64,000 nucleotides of DNA, from the NCBI GenBank assembly GCA_003223245.1, contig QHYI01000111.1:1-64000 (forward strand). The letters run 5' to 3'. This stretch comes from Acidobacteriota bacterium (GTDB lineage Bacteria > Acidobacteriota > Terriglobia > Acidiferrales > UBA7541). The position numbers and the translations under genes were made by a program. Shown one piece after another: positions 24,470-33,659 of this stretch; position 1 is the first letter of the stretch, and every line of letters begins with the position of its first letter. A model generated the notes under the pieces. It searched no databases. It was not told the DNA's origin and was given only the letters and a program-made list of their open reading frames with translations.

Positions 24470-25815
24470 TGACTTTAAGCTGGCCCTTTGCGCTAAGTGT
24501 TTTGCTGGAAGGTCCCGTCCTGCCTATTTCCTTTTCCTACTGGGTCTACGCGCTCAGTGTCGTGCTGGTGGGGCTCACGCTGCCCATTTTTTCCTACCTG
24601 ACGCTGATGTACCGCGAGTTGGGACGCATGACCACCGGCCGCGTCCACGAACATCTGGACATTTTCGAGGCTGAGATAGAACCCAAGCTGAAAATCAACC
24701 GGCGCAGCGGCGGGCGCACGTTTCGAATCCTAGGGCATTTCTGGCTGGCGTTTTTGGTGCTGGAGACGACGCGGGGCGTGGTGTATTTCGTTCCAGGCAC
24801 GTGGGAATCGCTGATCGAGTTTTGCGTGTTCGTCATTCTCGAAGTGGTTTTCGCCATGCATTTTATTCCGGACATGCTGTTGTACCGCACCACGGGGCGT
24901 TGGCTGGTTCCTCTTTTGCCGCTGATTCGTGGTGCCATGTGGCTGGTTTGGCCGGTGCGCGTGTTTCTGGAAGGCGCGGAATCGCTGGCGCGAATCTCCG
25001 AGCAGGAAGTGGAGAAGACGGAGGAGCAGCGCACAGAGGAGGGAATAGAAGCGTTGGTGGAAGCTGCCGAAGAAGAAGGCATCATCGAGCCGGAACAAGG
25101 AGATCTGATCGAGCAGGTCGTGGAGTTCAGCGACAAGCGCGTGCGCGAAGTGATGACGCCGCGGCCGGATATTGTGGCGATTCCTGCCGAAGCCACGCTC
25201 GAAGAATTGCACGCCAAAGTCATGGAAACGCGCTTCAGCAAAATTCCGGTTTACGAGAGGTCCTTGGACGACACTTTCGGAGTAGTGTACGCGAAGGACC
25301 TTTTGCAAGTGGCGGATCAGGATTTGCCGAGAAGAAAAGTGCGCGAGCTGGTGAAGCCGGTTTTGTTCATGCCGGAAACGAAGATTGGATCGGAGTTGCT
25401 ACGGGAAATGCGGCGGAAGGGCCACCCGCTGGCTGTGATCATCGACGAACACGGAACGGTAGCGGGCATCGCGACGGTGGAAGACTTGGTGGAGGAAATT
25501 GTCGGGGAGAGCGGCAATGGCGGGAGGCCGCTAGCGCCGGATGTGGTGCGCGAGGCGGACGGCGGTTTGGTGATGCGAGGGAGCATGGCCATTGACGCGG
25601 TAGAGGAATTGTTGGGCGTGCATTTTGGCGAAGAAGCCGATGAGACGGTGACGACGCTGGCCGGCCTTCTGAACCACGTCACGGGAAAAGTACCGGCTTC
25701 CGGGGACAAAATTGATATGGAAGGGTACCGGTTTGAAGTGGTGGAAGCGAATCAGAGAAAAGTGTTGCGCGTGCGAATCCGCAAGCAGACGAAGGCGGTT
25801 CCCATAAAAAAGTAG
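24469..25815 (+). CDS. CNNM/CorC-type hemolysin family protein with paired CBS domains
   Basis: 448 residues. About 175 N-terminal residues form several membrane helices (VYALSVVLVGLTLPIFSYLTL, VVYFVPGT, FVILEVVFAMHFI), then a helical linker with VEAAEEEGIIEPEQGDLIEQVVEFSDKRVREVMTPRPDIVAI, two CBS domains (about 220-340; SKIPVYERSLDDTFGVVYAKDLL and HPLAVIIDEHGTVAGIATVEDLVEEIVGE), and a C-terminal CorC_HlyC domain ending near KVLRVRIRKQ. The soluble half matches the TlyC/CorC Mg/Co-efflux family clearly. The N-terminal membrane part is not a typical DUF21, so it is divergent; the function as ion transporter is inferred. Last gene of the phoH operon. Confidence 0.85.
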   Translation: MTLSWPFALSVLLEGPVLPISFSYWVYALSVVLVGLTLPIFSYLTLMYRELGRMTTGRVHEHLDIFEAEIEPKLKINRRSGGRTFRILGHFWLAFLVLETTRGVVYFVPGTWESLIEFCVFVILEVVFAMHFIPDMLLYRTTGRWLVPLLPLIRGAMWLVWPVRVFLEGAESLARISEQEVEKTEEQRTEEGIEALVEAAEEEGIIEPEQGDLIEQVVEFSDKRVREVMTPRPDIVAIPAEATLEELHAKVMETRFSKIPVYERSLDDTFGVVYAKDLLQVADQDLPRRKVRELVKPVLFMPETKIGSELLREMRRKGHPLAVIIDEHGTVAGIATVEDLVEEIVGESGNGGRPLAPDVVREADGGLVMRGSMAIDAVEELLGVHFGEEADETVTTLAGLLNHVTGKVPASGDKIDMEGYRFEVVEANQRKVLRVRIRKQTKAVPIKK

Positions 25816-25882
25816 CATCGCAGTAAGGTAGCCGGGTTCAGGGGCACGGGGTGAGCAATCCATTTCAGTGTGGAGGGGAGAG

Positions 25883-27319
25883 ATGTTTCCTGTGACATCG
25901 AAGCGTGTTCTTGCGGCTGCGACGTGCCTTTTTGCTTCTGGGACTATCGGAAGCGCGCCGATTCACGCGCAGCAGAAACTGCCGTCGGAAGAACCGGCGG
26001 TAGACATGCAATGGGCGGTGAAGATTCCGATGCGCGATGGAGTGAGGTTGCATGCGACGGTGTTCACGGCACATGGACAGAAAGAGCCCGTGCCAGTGAT
26101 CTTCACGTTTACGCCATACATCGGAGATTCGTACACCGACCGGGCCGTGTACTTTGCAAAACATGGCTATGGGTATGCGCTGGTGGATGTGCGCGGGCGC
26201 GGCAATTCGGGCGGAGAATTTGAGCCGTTTGCGAACGAAGGCCGCGACGGCTACGACGTCGTGGAATGGCTCGCAAAGCAGCCCTATTGCAACGGCAAAG
26301 TAACGATGTGGGGCGGTTCGTACGCGGGATTCGATCAGTGGACGGTCTTGAAAGAGTTTCCGGCGCATCTGGCAACCATCGTTCCAGCCGCAGCAGCGCA
26401 TCCTGGAGTGGATTTTCCATTTCAGTACAACATTTTCGCGCCTTACGACATGCAATGGCTGACGTTCACCAGTGGAGTCACGGGCAACAGCAATCTTTTT
26501 GGGAACAGCGGCTTTTGGGCGAGCAAAGCGCGTGAGATGTACATGGCGCATTCAGCGTTTCAAGGTTATGACCGGCTGGTGGGAAATCCTTCGGCAGTAT
26601 TTCAGAAATGGATGGCGCACCCGGCGCCGGACGCTTATTACGACGCGATGGTGCCTTCGCCCGAGCAATACAAGAAAATTAGCGTGCCGATTCTGACGAT
26701 TACTGGACACTACGATGGCGACCAGCCGGGAGCGTTCACTTACTACAAGCGGCACATGCAATACGGAACGGCAGAAGCGAAGGCCAAACATTATTTGATC
26801 ATCGGCCCGTGGGATCATGCCGGCACGCGCACGCCGAAAGCGGAAGTGGGCGGATTGAAATTCGGCGCGGCAAGCGTGCTCGACCTCAACAAGCTGCATA
26901 CGGAGTGGTACGACTGGACGATGAAGGGGCGAGCAAAGCCGGAATTTCTGAAGAAGCGTGTGGCGTATTACGTGGTAGGCGCGGAGGAATGGAAGTACGC
27001 GGACAGTCTTGAGACCACTGCGAACGCGACGAAAACATTTTATTTGGCTTCAAATGGCGCGGCCGGAGATGTGTTTCGTTCGGGCGCATTGGCTGAGGGA
27101 CGAGCAAGCGGCGGCGGGGGAACCGATTCATGGATCTATGATCCATTGGACACGCGACCAGGCGCGGCGGAGCCGGAAGATGACCCGAATTACCTGACGT
27201 CGCAACGGGCGGCGATGAACTTGTACGGGGAGGGCGTGGTGTATCACAGCGAGCCATTTGCGGAAGCCACCGAGGTGATTTGTTTGAGATTCTGCCCGAC
27301 GGCGGGTCGGTGGAGTTGA
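25883..27319 (+). pseudogene. CocE/NonD-type (S15) hydrolase, N-terminal part, broken by frameshift
   Basis: The frame gives 478 residues: signal peptide ending ASGTIGSAPIHAQ, then the S15 family WAVKIPMRDGVRLHATVF, YALVDVRGRGNSGG, MWGGSYAGFDQW (Ser nucleophile in GGSYAG), GHYDGDQPG (Asp) and GPWDHAGT (His). This is the catalytic half of Xaa-Pro dipeptidyl-peptidase/cocaine-esterase-like enzymes. It stops soon after HSEPFAEATEV with the non-homologous tail ICLRFCPTAGRWS. The rest of the protein lies in another frame at 27280-27618. About 20-30 residues of the beta-domain seem missing, so the break is a non-multiple-of-three deletion. RBS GGAGGGGAG precedes ATG 25883. Confidence 0.8.
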
Positions 27320-27618
27320 CAAACGCAACGATGCGGGCGCGCTATCGCGAGACACTTCGCGAAGCAGAGCCCGTGCCTTCCGGAGCCACGGAAAAATTTG
27401 TCTTTGACAATTTCACGTTTTTCTCGCGGCGCATTGCAAAGCGGAGCCGGTTGCGGCTGATTGTGCACAGCATCAATTCGACGAGTACGGCGAAAAACTA
27501 CAATAGCGGCGGAGTCGTCGCGGCGGAAACCGGAAAAGATGCGAAGACCGCGCATATCACCGTCGTGCATGATGCGGAGCATCCCAGCGCCGTGGAGCTG
27601 CCGATCGTAAAGCCTTGA
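27280..27618 (+). pseudogene. C-terminal fragment of the CocE-type hydrolase
   Basis: Frame +1 relative to the upstream part: FEILPDGGSVELTNATMRARYRE, FTFFSRRIAKRSRLRLIVHS, then KTAHITVVHDAEHPSAVELPIV. This is the jelly-roll C-terminal domain (X-Pro dipeptidyl-peptidase C-terminal, PF08530) that normally continues directly after the EPFAEATEV stretch. No ribosome-binding site supports independent translation. Taken with the preceding entry it marks one interrupted gene. Confidence 0.8.
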
Positions 27619-27634
27619 TGACGGAAAGGCTCTG

Positions 27635-28666
27635 TTGGAACAACAAGAGAGCCGGCAAGAAACTTCTCGTTCAAGCCAGGACATCAACCAAGCTATGGCG
27701 GAAAAGGACAAGGTTGGGAAGAACAGGGCTTTTCGCTCCGGGTTCGTGGCCATTCTCGGTCGGCCGAACGCGGGGAAGTCCACACTCCTCAATCGCCTGG
27801 TGGGACAGAAAATCGCCATCGTCACGTCGAAGCCGCAGACCACGCGCAATCGCATTCAAGGAATCGTAACGAAGCCGGAAGGGCAGGTTGTTTTTATCGA
27901 CACTCCCGGCCTGCATGAAGCTAAATCCGCTCTGGGACGCCAAATGATGCGGGAAGTGGCGGCGGCGCTGGAGGGAATTGATGTTTTGCTGCTGCTGGTC
28001 GATGCAAGTCGCGAGGAGCCTGGTTCGGCAGTTAGACCGCAGGCTGACGAATTGCTGCTGGGAAAAGCGCAGCGGTTTAGCGGCAAAACGATTCTGGCGC
28101 TGAACAAAATCGATCGTTTGCCGAAACCGAAGCTCCTGCCGTTGATCGAATCGTTCGCTAAGGCTTTTGAGTTTGCCGCGATCGTGCCGATTTCCGCGCT
28201 GAAGGGTAACGGCTGTGACCCATTGCTTGCGGAGATCCTCAAGCAGTTGCCGGAAGGCGAACCGTACTTTCCGGAAGAGCAGGTGACGGATCAGCCGGAG
28301 CGTTTCCTGGCCGCCGAAATCATTCGAGAAAAAGCCATGAAAGCGATGTATCACGAAGTGCCCTATGCGCTGGGGGTCTTCGTGGAAAAGTTTGAAGAGA
28401 CGCCCAAGCTGCTGCGGATTGAAGCGCTCATGAATGTAGAGCGGGATTCGCAGAAAAAAATCCTAATCGGCCACAAGGGAGAAACGATCAAAAAGATCGG
28501 AACGGAAGCGCGAAAGGAATTGGAAGCTATCTTCGGAACGAAAATTTATCTTGGACTGCATGTGAAAGTGGCGCCGGATTGGAGGGACAATCCTCAGAAG
28601 GTTCGCGAGCTCGACTGGCGCGTCCAGTTGGAAGGTTTATCGGACAGCACTGAGGAAAAGCAATGA
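27635..28666 (+). CDS. era: GTPase Era
   Basis: Essential GTPase that binds 16S rRNA during 30S maturation. G1 GRPNAGKST, G2 TTRNRIQGIV, G3 DTPG, G4 NKID, G5 ISALKG are all present, and the KH domain shows ILIGHKGETIKKIGTEAR. The start could be TTG 27635 (GGAAAGG five bases before) or ATG 27695; the region between them is low-conservation and both fit, giving 343 or 323 residues. Starts only 17 bp after the broken hydrolase. Confidence 0.94.
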   Translation: MEQQESRQETSRSSQDINQAMAEKDKVGKNRAFRSGFVAILGRPNAGKSTLLNRLVGQKIAIVTSKPQTTRNRIQGIVTKPEGQVVFIDTPGLHEAKSALGRQMMREVAAALEGIDVLLLLVDASREEPGSAVRPQADELLLGKAQRFSGKTILALNKIDRLPKPKLLPLIESFAKAFEFAAIVPISALKGNGCDPLLAEILKQLPEGEPYFPEEQVTDQPERFLAAEIIREKAMKAMYHEVPYALGVFVEKFEETPKLLRIEALMNVERDSQKKILIGHKGETIKKIGTEARKELEAIFGTKIYLGLHVKVAPDWRDNPQKVRELDWRVQLEGLSDSTEEKQ

Positions 28667-28883
28667 CGCCGAAAGCTTGCCGCTACAGGACGTGACCCGG
28701 GATCCCTCACCCGTGCATACCGCCAAGGCTGGAGATAGTGGCGAATCGCGGTGTTCCTAAGATTCACGCGCCAGCCTGGTCACGCGGTGCGAGCCGGATA
28801 CTAGCCTGCATCCGAACATTCTGACCGGATCATCTTCCGCACCCGCTAGGGAGCCGAACCCCCGTGAGGCGAGCTTTGTGGAC

Positions 28884-29501
28884 CTAGTAAGCTGGCGAGC
28901 CGTTGCGGCCGTATCCACCGAAAGTCCAGCGCACGGAAACCGTAGTGTAGAGGCCGTATGGCCCGGTCGTGCGCAGATCCGCGGGGCCAAGAAGACGGCT
29001 ATAACGGCCCAGATAGTCGACCTGGTGCTGGGTCAGACGTAGTTCAAAATTCCGCGGCAACTGGTATCCGGCTCCAATCGCGCGGTCATAAGCAATCGGC
29101 TCCATCGATTCATCATAACTGAGCTGAGGGATGTTCCTTCCGAAACTGAATCTTGGCTCGAAAAACAAAAAAAGGTGGCGCGCGGCGGTGCGGCCGAGGG
29201 GCTGAATCTCCACATAGCCGCTAAAGAGATAGCGAGCGTAGGCCGTGCACTGCGAAGCGGACCCACCGGCGCTGGCGGGCTGGGGATACATGCAGCGGCC
29301 GAGGTCAGGTTCATTGTGTGAAGGCGCCACGGCGAAGTCGGTATAACCACGAATCCAGTGGCGGGGAAAGAAAGTGGGGGACGGTGAGGACTCTGGTGAG
29401 CGGCTGGAGGAGTCGATGGCCTCTTCCTGGATTGTTTGCGAGATGGCAGCGGGCGCCAAAGTGACGGATAGAGCAAACAGAATCATGGCGATTTTTTTCA
29501 C
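28884..29501 (-). CDS. Secreted outer-membrane-type hypothetical protein
   Basis: 205 residues with a signal peptide (MKKIAMILFALSVTLAPAAISQ). The rest has alternating aromatic/hydrophobic segments and ends in YTTVSVRWTFGGYGRNGSPAY; short strand-like stretches such as FELRLTQHQVDYLGRYSRLLG and YARYLFSGYVEIQP suggest a small beta-barrel, similar to outer-membrane beta-barrel proteins annotated in Acidobacteria. GTG start with AAGGAGA just before it. I cannot name a function. Confidence 0.65.
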   Translation of the reverse strand: MKKIAMILFALSVTLAPAAISQTIQEEAIDSSSRSPESSPSPTFFPRHWIRGYTDFAVAPSHNEPDLGRCMYPQPASAGGSASQCTAYARYLFSGYVEIQPLGRTAARHLFLFFEPRFSFGRNIPQLSYDESMEPIAYDRAIGAGYQLPRNFELRLTQHQVDYLGRYSRLLGPADLRTTGPYGLYTTVSVRWTFGGYGRNGSPAY

Positions 29502-29743
29502 TGCGTCTCCTTAGTTTTGCATGGGCTGTGGTGAAACCGATTCGGATTCAGGCGGTGAAAACCAAGAGACCTCAAGAAGAGCGGGAATACAGAGGAGTAC
29601 CCCTAGGACCATCCCGTCTTCCGTTCCGCGCCTCAAGAGGCATCCCAAGTGTGGCCATTCTACACGAGTTGTGATGATGCGGGGGAGGAAGAACAAAGGC
29701 CGGCTGCGATTCCGTCAAGGTATTTCTAAACGAGTAAATTGGT

Positions 29744-31102
29744 CTAATCTGGTGCGGCGATTCCCAGAGATTTCATTTTGCGGTAGAGGTGGCTGCGCTC
29801 AAGGCCGAGGGCGGTAGCCGTTTGCGTCATGTTCCACCGGTTTTCCTGTAATTTGCGAAGGATGAACTCTCGCTCATAGGCGCTGCGCGCTTCGTGGAGC
29901 GTGGAATAGGGATGGTGCGGACTTTCGGCAACCCCGCGAAAAAGCTCAGGCGGAAGATGATGCGGCTCGATGCGCGCTTGGGGACATATAATGACCAGGC
30001 GCTCCACGAGATTCCGCAACTCACGAACATTTCCGGGCCAGGGATAGCGCAACAGGATTTCTATGGCAGCATCGCTGAGTTCGCGGGTTTTCTTGCCGTA
30101 GGCAGAGCTAAACTCGCTGAGAAAATAGTTGGCCAGGGTGGGAATGTCTTCCCTGCGGTCGCGGAGGGGTGGAACAAAAAAGGGAATGACGTTCAAGCGG
30201 TAAAACAAATCCTGGCGGAAAGCGCCGCGAGCGATTTCCTGCTGGAGATTCTTGTTGGTTGCGGCGATGACGCGCACGTCCACGTTCGAAGTGACATTGG
30301 AGCCCACGCGTTCGAAGCGCTGTTGTTCGAGGACGCGCAGGACTTTCGACTGCGTGCGCAAGCTCATGTCGCCAATTTCGTCCAGAAAGAGAGTGCCGCC
30401 GTCGGCTTTCTGAAATTTCCCGATCTTATCCTCCGTGGCTCCGGTAAAGCTGCCTTTGATGTGGCCGAAAAGTTCGGACTCGATGAGTTCCTCGGGGATT
30501 GCCGCGCAATTGACTTCGACGAACGGGCCCCTGGCTCGCGTGCTCGCGGCGTGCAATGCGCGGGCCACTAATTCTTTACCGGTTCCACTCTCCCCGTAGA
30601 TTAAAACGCGACCGTTGGTGGGTGCAGTAACGGCTATCTGCTGGCGTAGGGCTTTCATGGGCACGCTGTTTCCAATGACCTGGTTGCGGTGGCCCAACGC
30701 GTTGCGCAAAAGCAGATTTTCTTCTTCCAGTCGGCGCTGCTGGATAGCGTTGCGCACGAGGACGATGATCTTGTCGAGCGAAAGCGGCTTTTCGATGAAA
30801 TCGAAAGCGCCAAGTTTGGTGGCGCGCACGGCCGTCTCGATGGTGCCGTGGCCGGAGATCATGATGACCGCGGGCGGGTGGGGAAGCGCTTGAATGCGGC
30901 TAAGGGCTTCGAGGCCGTCGATTCCAGGAAGCCAGACGTCTAGAAGCACTACTTCTAAATCGCCAACCGCGGAGCGCTCCAGCGCTTCTTCTGCGGATCC
31001 CACGGTGTCCACTTGGTAGCCTTCGTCTTTGAGGATCGAAGAGAGAGATTCTCGAATGCCAGCTTCGTCGTCAACAATGAGGATGTGTGGCCGAGGCGTC
31101 AT
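29744..31102 (-). CDS. NtrC-family sigma-54 response regulator
   Basis: 452 residues. Receiver: ILIVDDEAG (Asp11, Asp12), phospho-acceptor Asp55 in VLLDVWLPG, Lys105 in IEKP. AAA+ domain: GESGTGKE (170-177), GSFTGA (the GAFTGA loop that contacts sigma-54, with Ser for Ala), and WPGNVRELRN. A C-terminal Fis-type helix-turn-helix NMTQTATALGLERSHLYRKMKSLG is present. It is the cognate of the histidine kinase encoded just upstream; the genes overlap by 4 bp. It resembles NtrX/NtrC, and targets cannot be told from here. Confidence 0.92.
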   Translation of the reverse strand: MTPRPHILIVDDEAGIRESLSSILKDEGYQVDTVGSAEEALERSAVGDLEVVLLDVWLPGIDGLEALSRIQALPHPPAVIMISGHGTIETAVRATKLGAFDFIEKPLSLDKIIVLVRNAIQQRRLEEENLLLRNALGHRNQVIGNSVPMKALRQQIAVTAPTNGRVLIYGESGTGKELVARALHAASTRARGPFVEVNCAAIPEELIESELFGHIKGSFTGATEDKIGKFQKADGGTLFLDEIGDMSLRTQSKVLRVLEQQRFERVGSNVTSNVDVRVIAATNKNLQQEIARGAFRQDLFYRLNVIPFFVPPLRDRREDIPTLANYFLSEFSSAYGKKTRELSDAAIEILLRYPWPGNVRELRNLVERLVIICPQARIEPHHLPPELFRGVAESPHHPYSTLHEARSAYEREFILRKLQENRWNMTQTATALGLERSHLYRKMKSLGIAAPD

Positions 31103-33339
31103 AAGGAGGTAGCAGACCCGTTGTGGTCAGCGACGGAGGCGGGCAGCAATTCCGCGACGGGCAGTTCAATGACGAATCGCGAGCCTACCGGGAAATTATC
31201 TTCAACATGGATGCTGCCGCCATGCTCAGCGATGATGCGCGCGGCGATGGCCAGGCCGAGGCCCGTGCCGCGCCCCTTGGTTGAAAAATACGGTAAAAAA
31301 AGTTTGTCTTTGTCTTCCGGGGAGATGCCGTGACCAGTATCGGCAACGGAAATTTCTACCGCTTCCGCATCAGCGAGAGACCTTGTGGAGACCGTGATTT
31401 CGCGGAAGGAACAGTTCTCCAGGGCCTCGGCCGCATTGTCGATGAGATTTACGACGACGCCGCGCATCAGGCCCGCGTCCGCGCGCACCATGGGTAGATT
31501 CTCCGTCAAATTTGTTTTCAGGGTGATGCCGTCGAGCCTACCCGAGAAAACTTCTAGGGCTTCTTGAACGATGGTATTCGCGCTTGCAGAAACAAGTTTC
31601 GCCGCGGGGAAACGCACAAATTGAGAAAACTCGTTTACCAGCGAGGCGAGGGTGGCGACCTCCCGCTCAATCAAGCGGGAGCACTCCTGTACAAGGTTCG
31701 TCAATTCCGGATCGGAGGGGGTTCCCGGTTGCGAGGACTGGCGCTTTCCCAGGAATCGTGAAAGCCGCTGCGCCGAAAGCTGAATGGGGGTCAGCGGATT
31801 TTTAATCTCGTGCGCGATGCGTCGGGCCACTTCCTGCCATGCCTCGGTTTTTTGGGAACGAAGCAGCTCAGAGAGATCATCGAAAACGAGGACGTAACCG
31901 GTATTCGCGCGGCGCGGACCAAGAGAACTTACAGTAACGGCCAGATGCAGCACGCGCCCGCCCACGACCGCTTCCATTTCGCGGGACACTACGCCCGTGC
32001 GGAGGGACCTGCGCATCAAGTGCTGGACCGTGCGTGCGGAGTCATTGCCCAGCAATTCCTCGAGGGATTTGATCCCCGCTCCATCAATTCCGAACATTCG
32101 AGAAACGGAAGTGTTTATCCGCAGAATAGTTCCCGAGCTGTCCAGGGAGATGACTCCAGTGGGAATATTTTCGAGCACGGTTTCCATTAATTGCCGGCGC
32201 CGCTCCAGCTCTTGAACCGCTTGCTGGAGGCTGCGTGTAAACTCGTCGATCTGCCGGCGGCTGTCACGCAACTGCGTGGTCATGATATTGAAGGAGCGCA
32301 CCAGGACGCCAAGTTCGTCCTGAGCCTGCTCGGCAACCTGGTAATCGAAGTTGCCGGAAGAAACTTCGCGAGTTCCTTCTGCGAGCGCTTGAATTGGGAC
32401 GGTCACTTGTTTGGCGAGAAATAGCGCCACCCACATCACGGAAGTAAAGAGGAGAACGGTAAAAAAGAGAAGGATAAGCAGCATCTGGCGCTTGAGGGCG
32501 CGGAGATCCCGCTTCGCCTGGTAGTATTCGCTTGTTTGGGATTGGATGACCGCGAGGCGTGACAGGACATCCGGGGTTGTGCGAAAAGCAGCGACAATGG
32601 AGCCCGACGGCTTTCCGTTCTCTACGTTTGGCACACGCGCACCGAAGTAGTTTCTTCCTCCGTCTTGCCAAACTTCCACTCCGCTCTGGAGAGGACGAAG
32701 ATATTCCGCCGAGGCATTTGGCTCGGTGCAGATCGTGCCTCGGCGATCTTCTGCCTGAGTGTCGCAGACAACCCCGCCGCGAATTGGCTTTCCGGCCGGA
32801 TCCAGAATCCAAACGGCGTCCGCTCCCCTCGCAAAGGCATATTGTAGATACTCATCGCCGGGGTGTTGTACTTCGCTTTGCACCTGTAGAGCCAGGCTGC
32901 GAAGCCGAGGCAATTGCGCGCGGCCGAGATCATTGAGCAGTTTTTGAGTCTCCTGGGACGCGGTCTCGAGCGGCTTGGGGAACCACAAGAGCAAACTGCG
33001 ATTGATGAGCGAATAGCTGACGATGAACATGAACACGATGGGGAGGAGAGACAGCGCCATCGCGCCCACAACCATCTTGGTTTTGAAACGGGCTCCTAGC
33101 TGTGCCCGCCGGCGCTCGGCCCACAGCCGCAAAGTGGTACGACCGAGAACGAGCAGAAAGACCAAAAGAGCGGCGGTGACGAAACTGGATACCGCGTAGA
33201 GCGCCATCACTTCGCGCCAGCTTCTGGGATGGAAGGGCACGTCGAGCGAACCAAACGTAAATACGGCGGCGAGCAGCAAGGTAAGGAGAATTCCACCGAT
33301 GCCCAGAGTCCAACGCTGCTTAGATTCCAAACGGCTCAT
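31099..33339 (-). CDS. NtrY-like membrane sensor histidine kinase
   Basis: 746 residues. Three N-terminal membrane helices (LGIGGILLTLLLAAVFTFG and following), an extracytoplasmic region, another helix (LILLFFTVLLFTSVMWVALFLA), a HAMP-like segment (VPIQALAEGTREVSSGNFDYQV), a PAS domain (about 390-480), HisKA HEIKNPLTPIQLSAQRL, and HATPase with NLIDNAAEAL, DTGHGISPEDKDKLFLPYFSTK and GLGLAIA. This architecture matches NtrY. ATG 33339 is used (GTGAGG upstream; the frame opens a little further to 33363). Overlaps the regulator by 4 bp. Confidence 0.92.
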   Translation of the reverse strand: MSRLESKQRWTLGIGGILLTLLLAAVFTFGSLDVPFHPRSWREVMALYAVSSFVTAALLVFLLVLGRTTLRLWAERRRAQLGARFKTKMVVGAMALSLLPIVFMFIVSYSLINRSLLLWFPKPLETASQETQKLLNDLGRAQLPRLRSLALQVQSEVQHPGDEYLQYAFARGADAVWILDPAGKPIRGGVVCDTQAEDRRGTICTEPNASAEYLRPLQSGVEVWQDGGRNYFGARVPNVENGKPSGSIVAAFRTTPDVLSRLAVIQSQTSEYYQAKRDLRALKRQMLLILLFFTVLLFTSVMWVALFLAKQVTVPIQALAEGTREVSSGNFDYQVAEQAQDELGVLVRSFNIMTTQLRDSRRQIDEFTRSLQQAVQELERRRQLMETVLENIPTGVISLDSSGTILRINTSVSRMFGIDGAGIKSLEELLGNDSARTVQHLMRRSLRTGVVSREMEAVVGGRVLHLAVTVSSLGPRRANTGYVLVFDDLSELLRSQKTEAWQEVARRIAHEIKNPLTPIQLSAQRLSRFLGKRQSSQPGTPSDPELTNLVQECSRLIEREVATLASLVNEFSQFVRFPAAKLVSASANTIVQEALEVFSGRLDGITLKTNLTENLPMVRADAGLMRGVVVNLIDNAAEALENCSFREITVSTRSLADAEAVEISVADTGHGISPEDKDKLFLPYFSTKGRGTGLGLAIAARIIAEHGGSIHVEDNFPVGSRFVIELPVAELLPASVADHNGSATSL

Positions 33340-33659
33340 GGACGAATTAGCCTCACGAAGCAAACAAGGACAGAAAAAGGAAAATCGGCAGGTGCGTCTG
33401 GGCTGTCGAGGCGGACAGTCTTGGCCCGTTGAGCCCGCCGTTGAAGAAAATATCTTCTCGGAGTACGCTGGTTCATCTTACTGGCAAGATAGCATCCTGA
33501 GGAGGCAAGTCAAGATTTCCACCTGTCCGTGCGCGAGAAAACCTGCCCGCGTGGACAGGTATTAGCCATTTCAAAACGGCGCGCGAAATTCTGGCTTCGC
33601 TCTCTGTCATCCTTTGTTAAGGTGGGCGTTGGGTGCAAGCCCGCAAGGGAGTGCTGCGG
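33340..33659. other. Intergenic region, 320 bp, divergent promoters
   Basis: Separates the NtrY/NtrC pair (minus) from the pilB operon (plus), so it should carry divergent promoters. I could not identify a good -35/-10 pair or a GG-N10-GC sigma-54 site in it. Confidence 0.4.
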
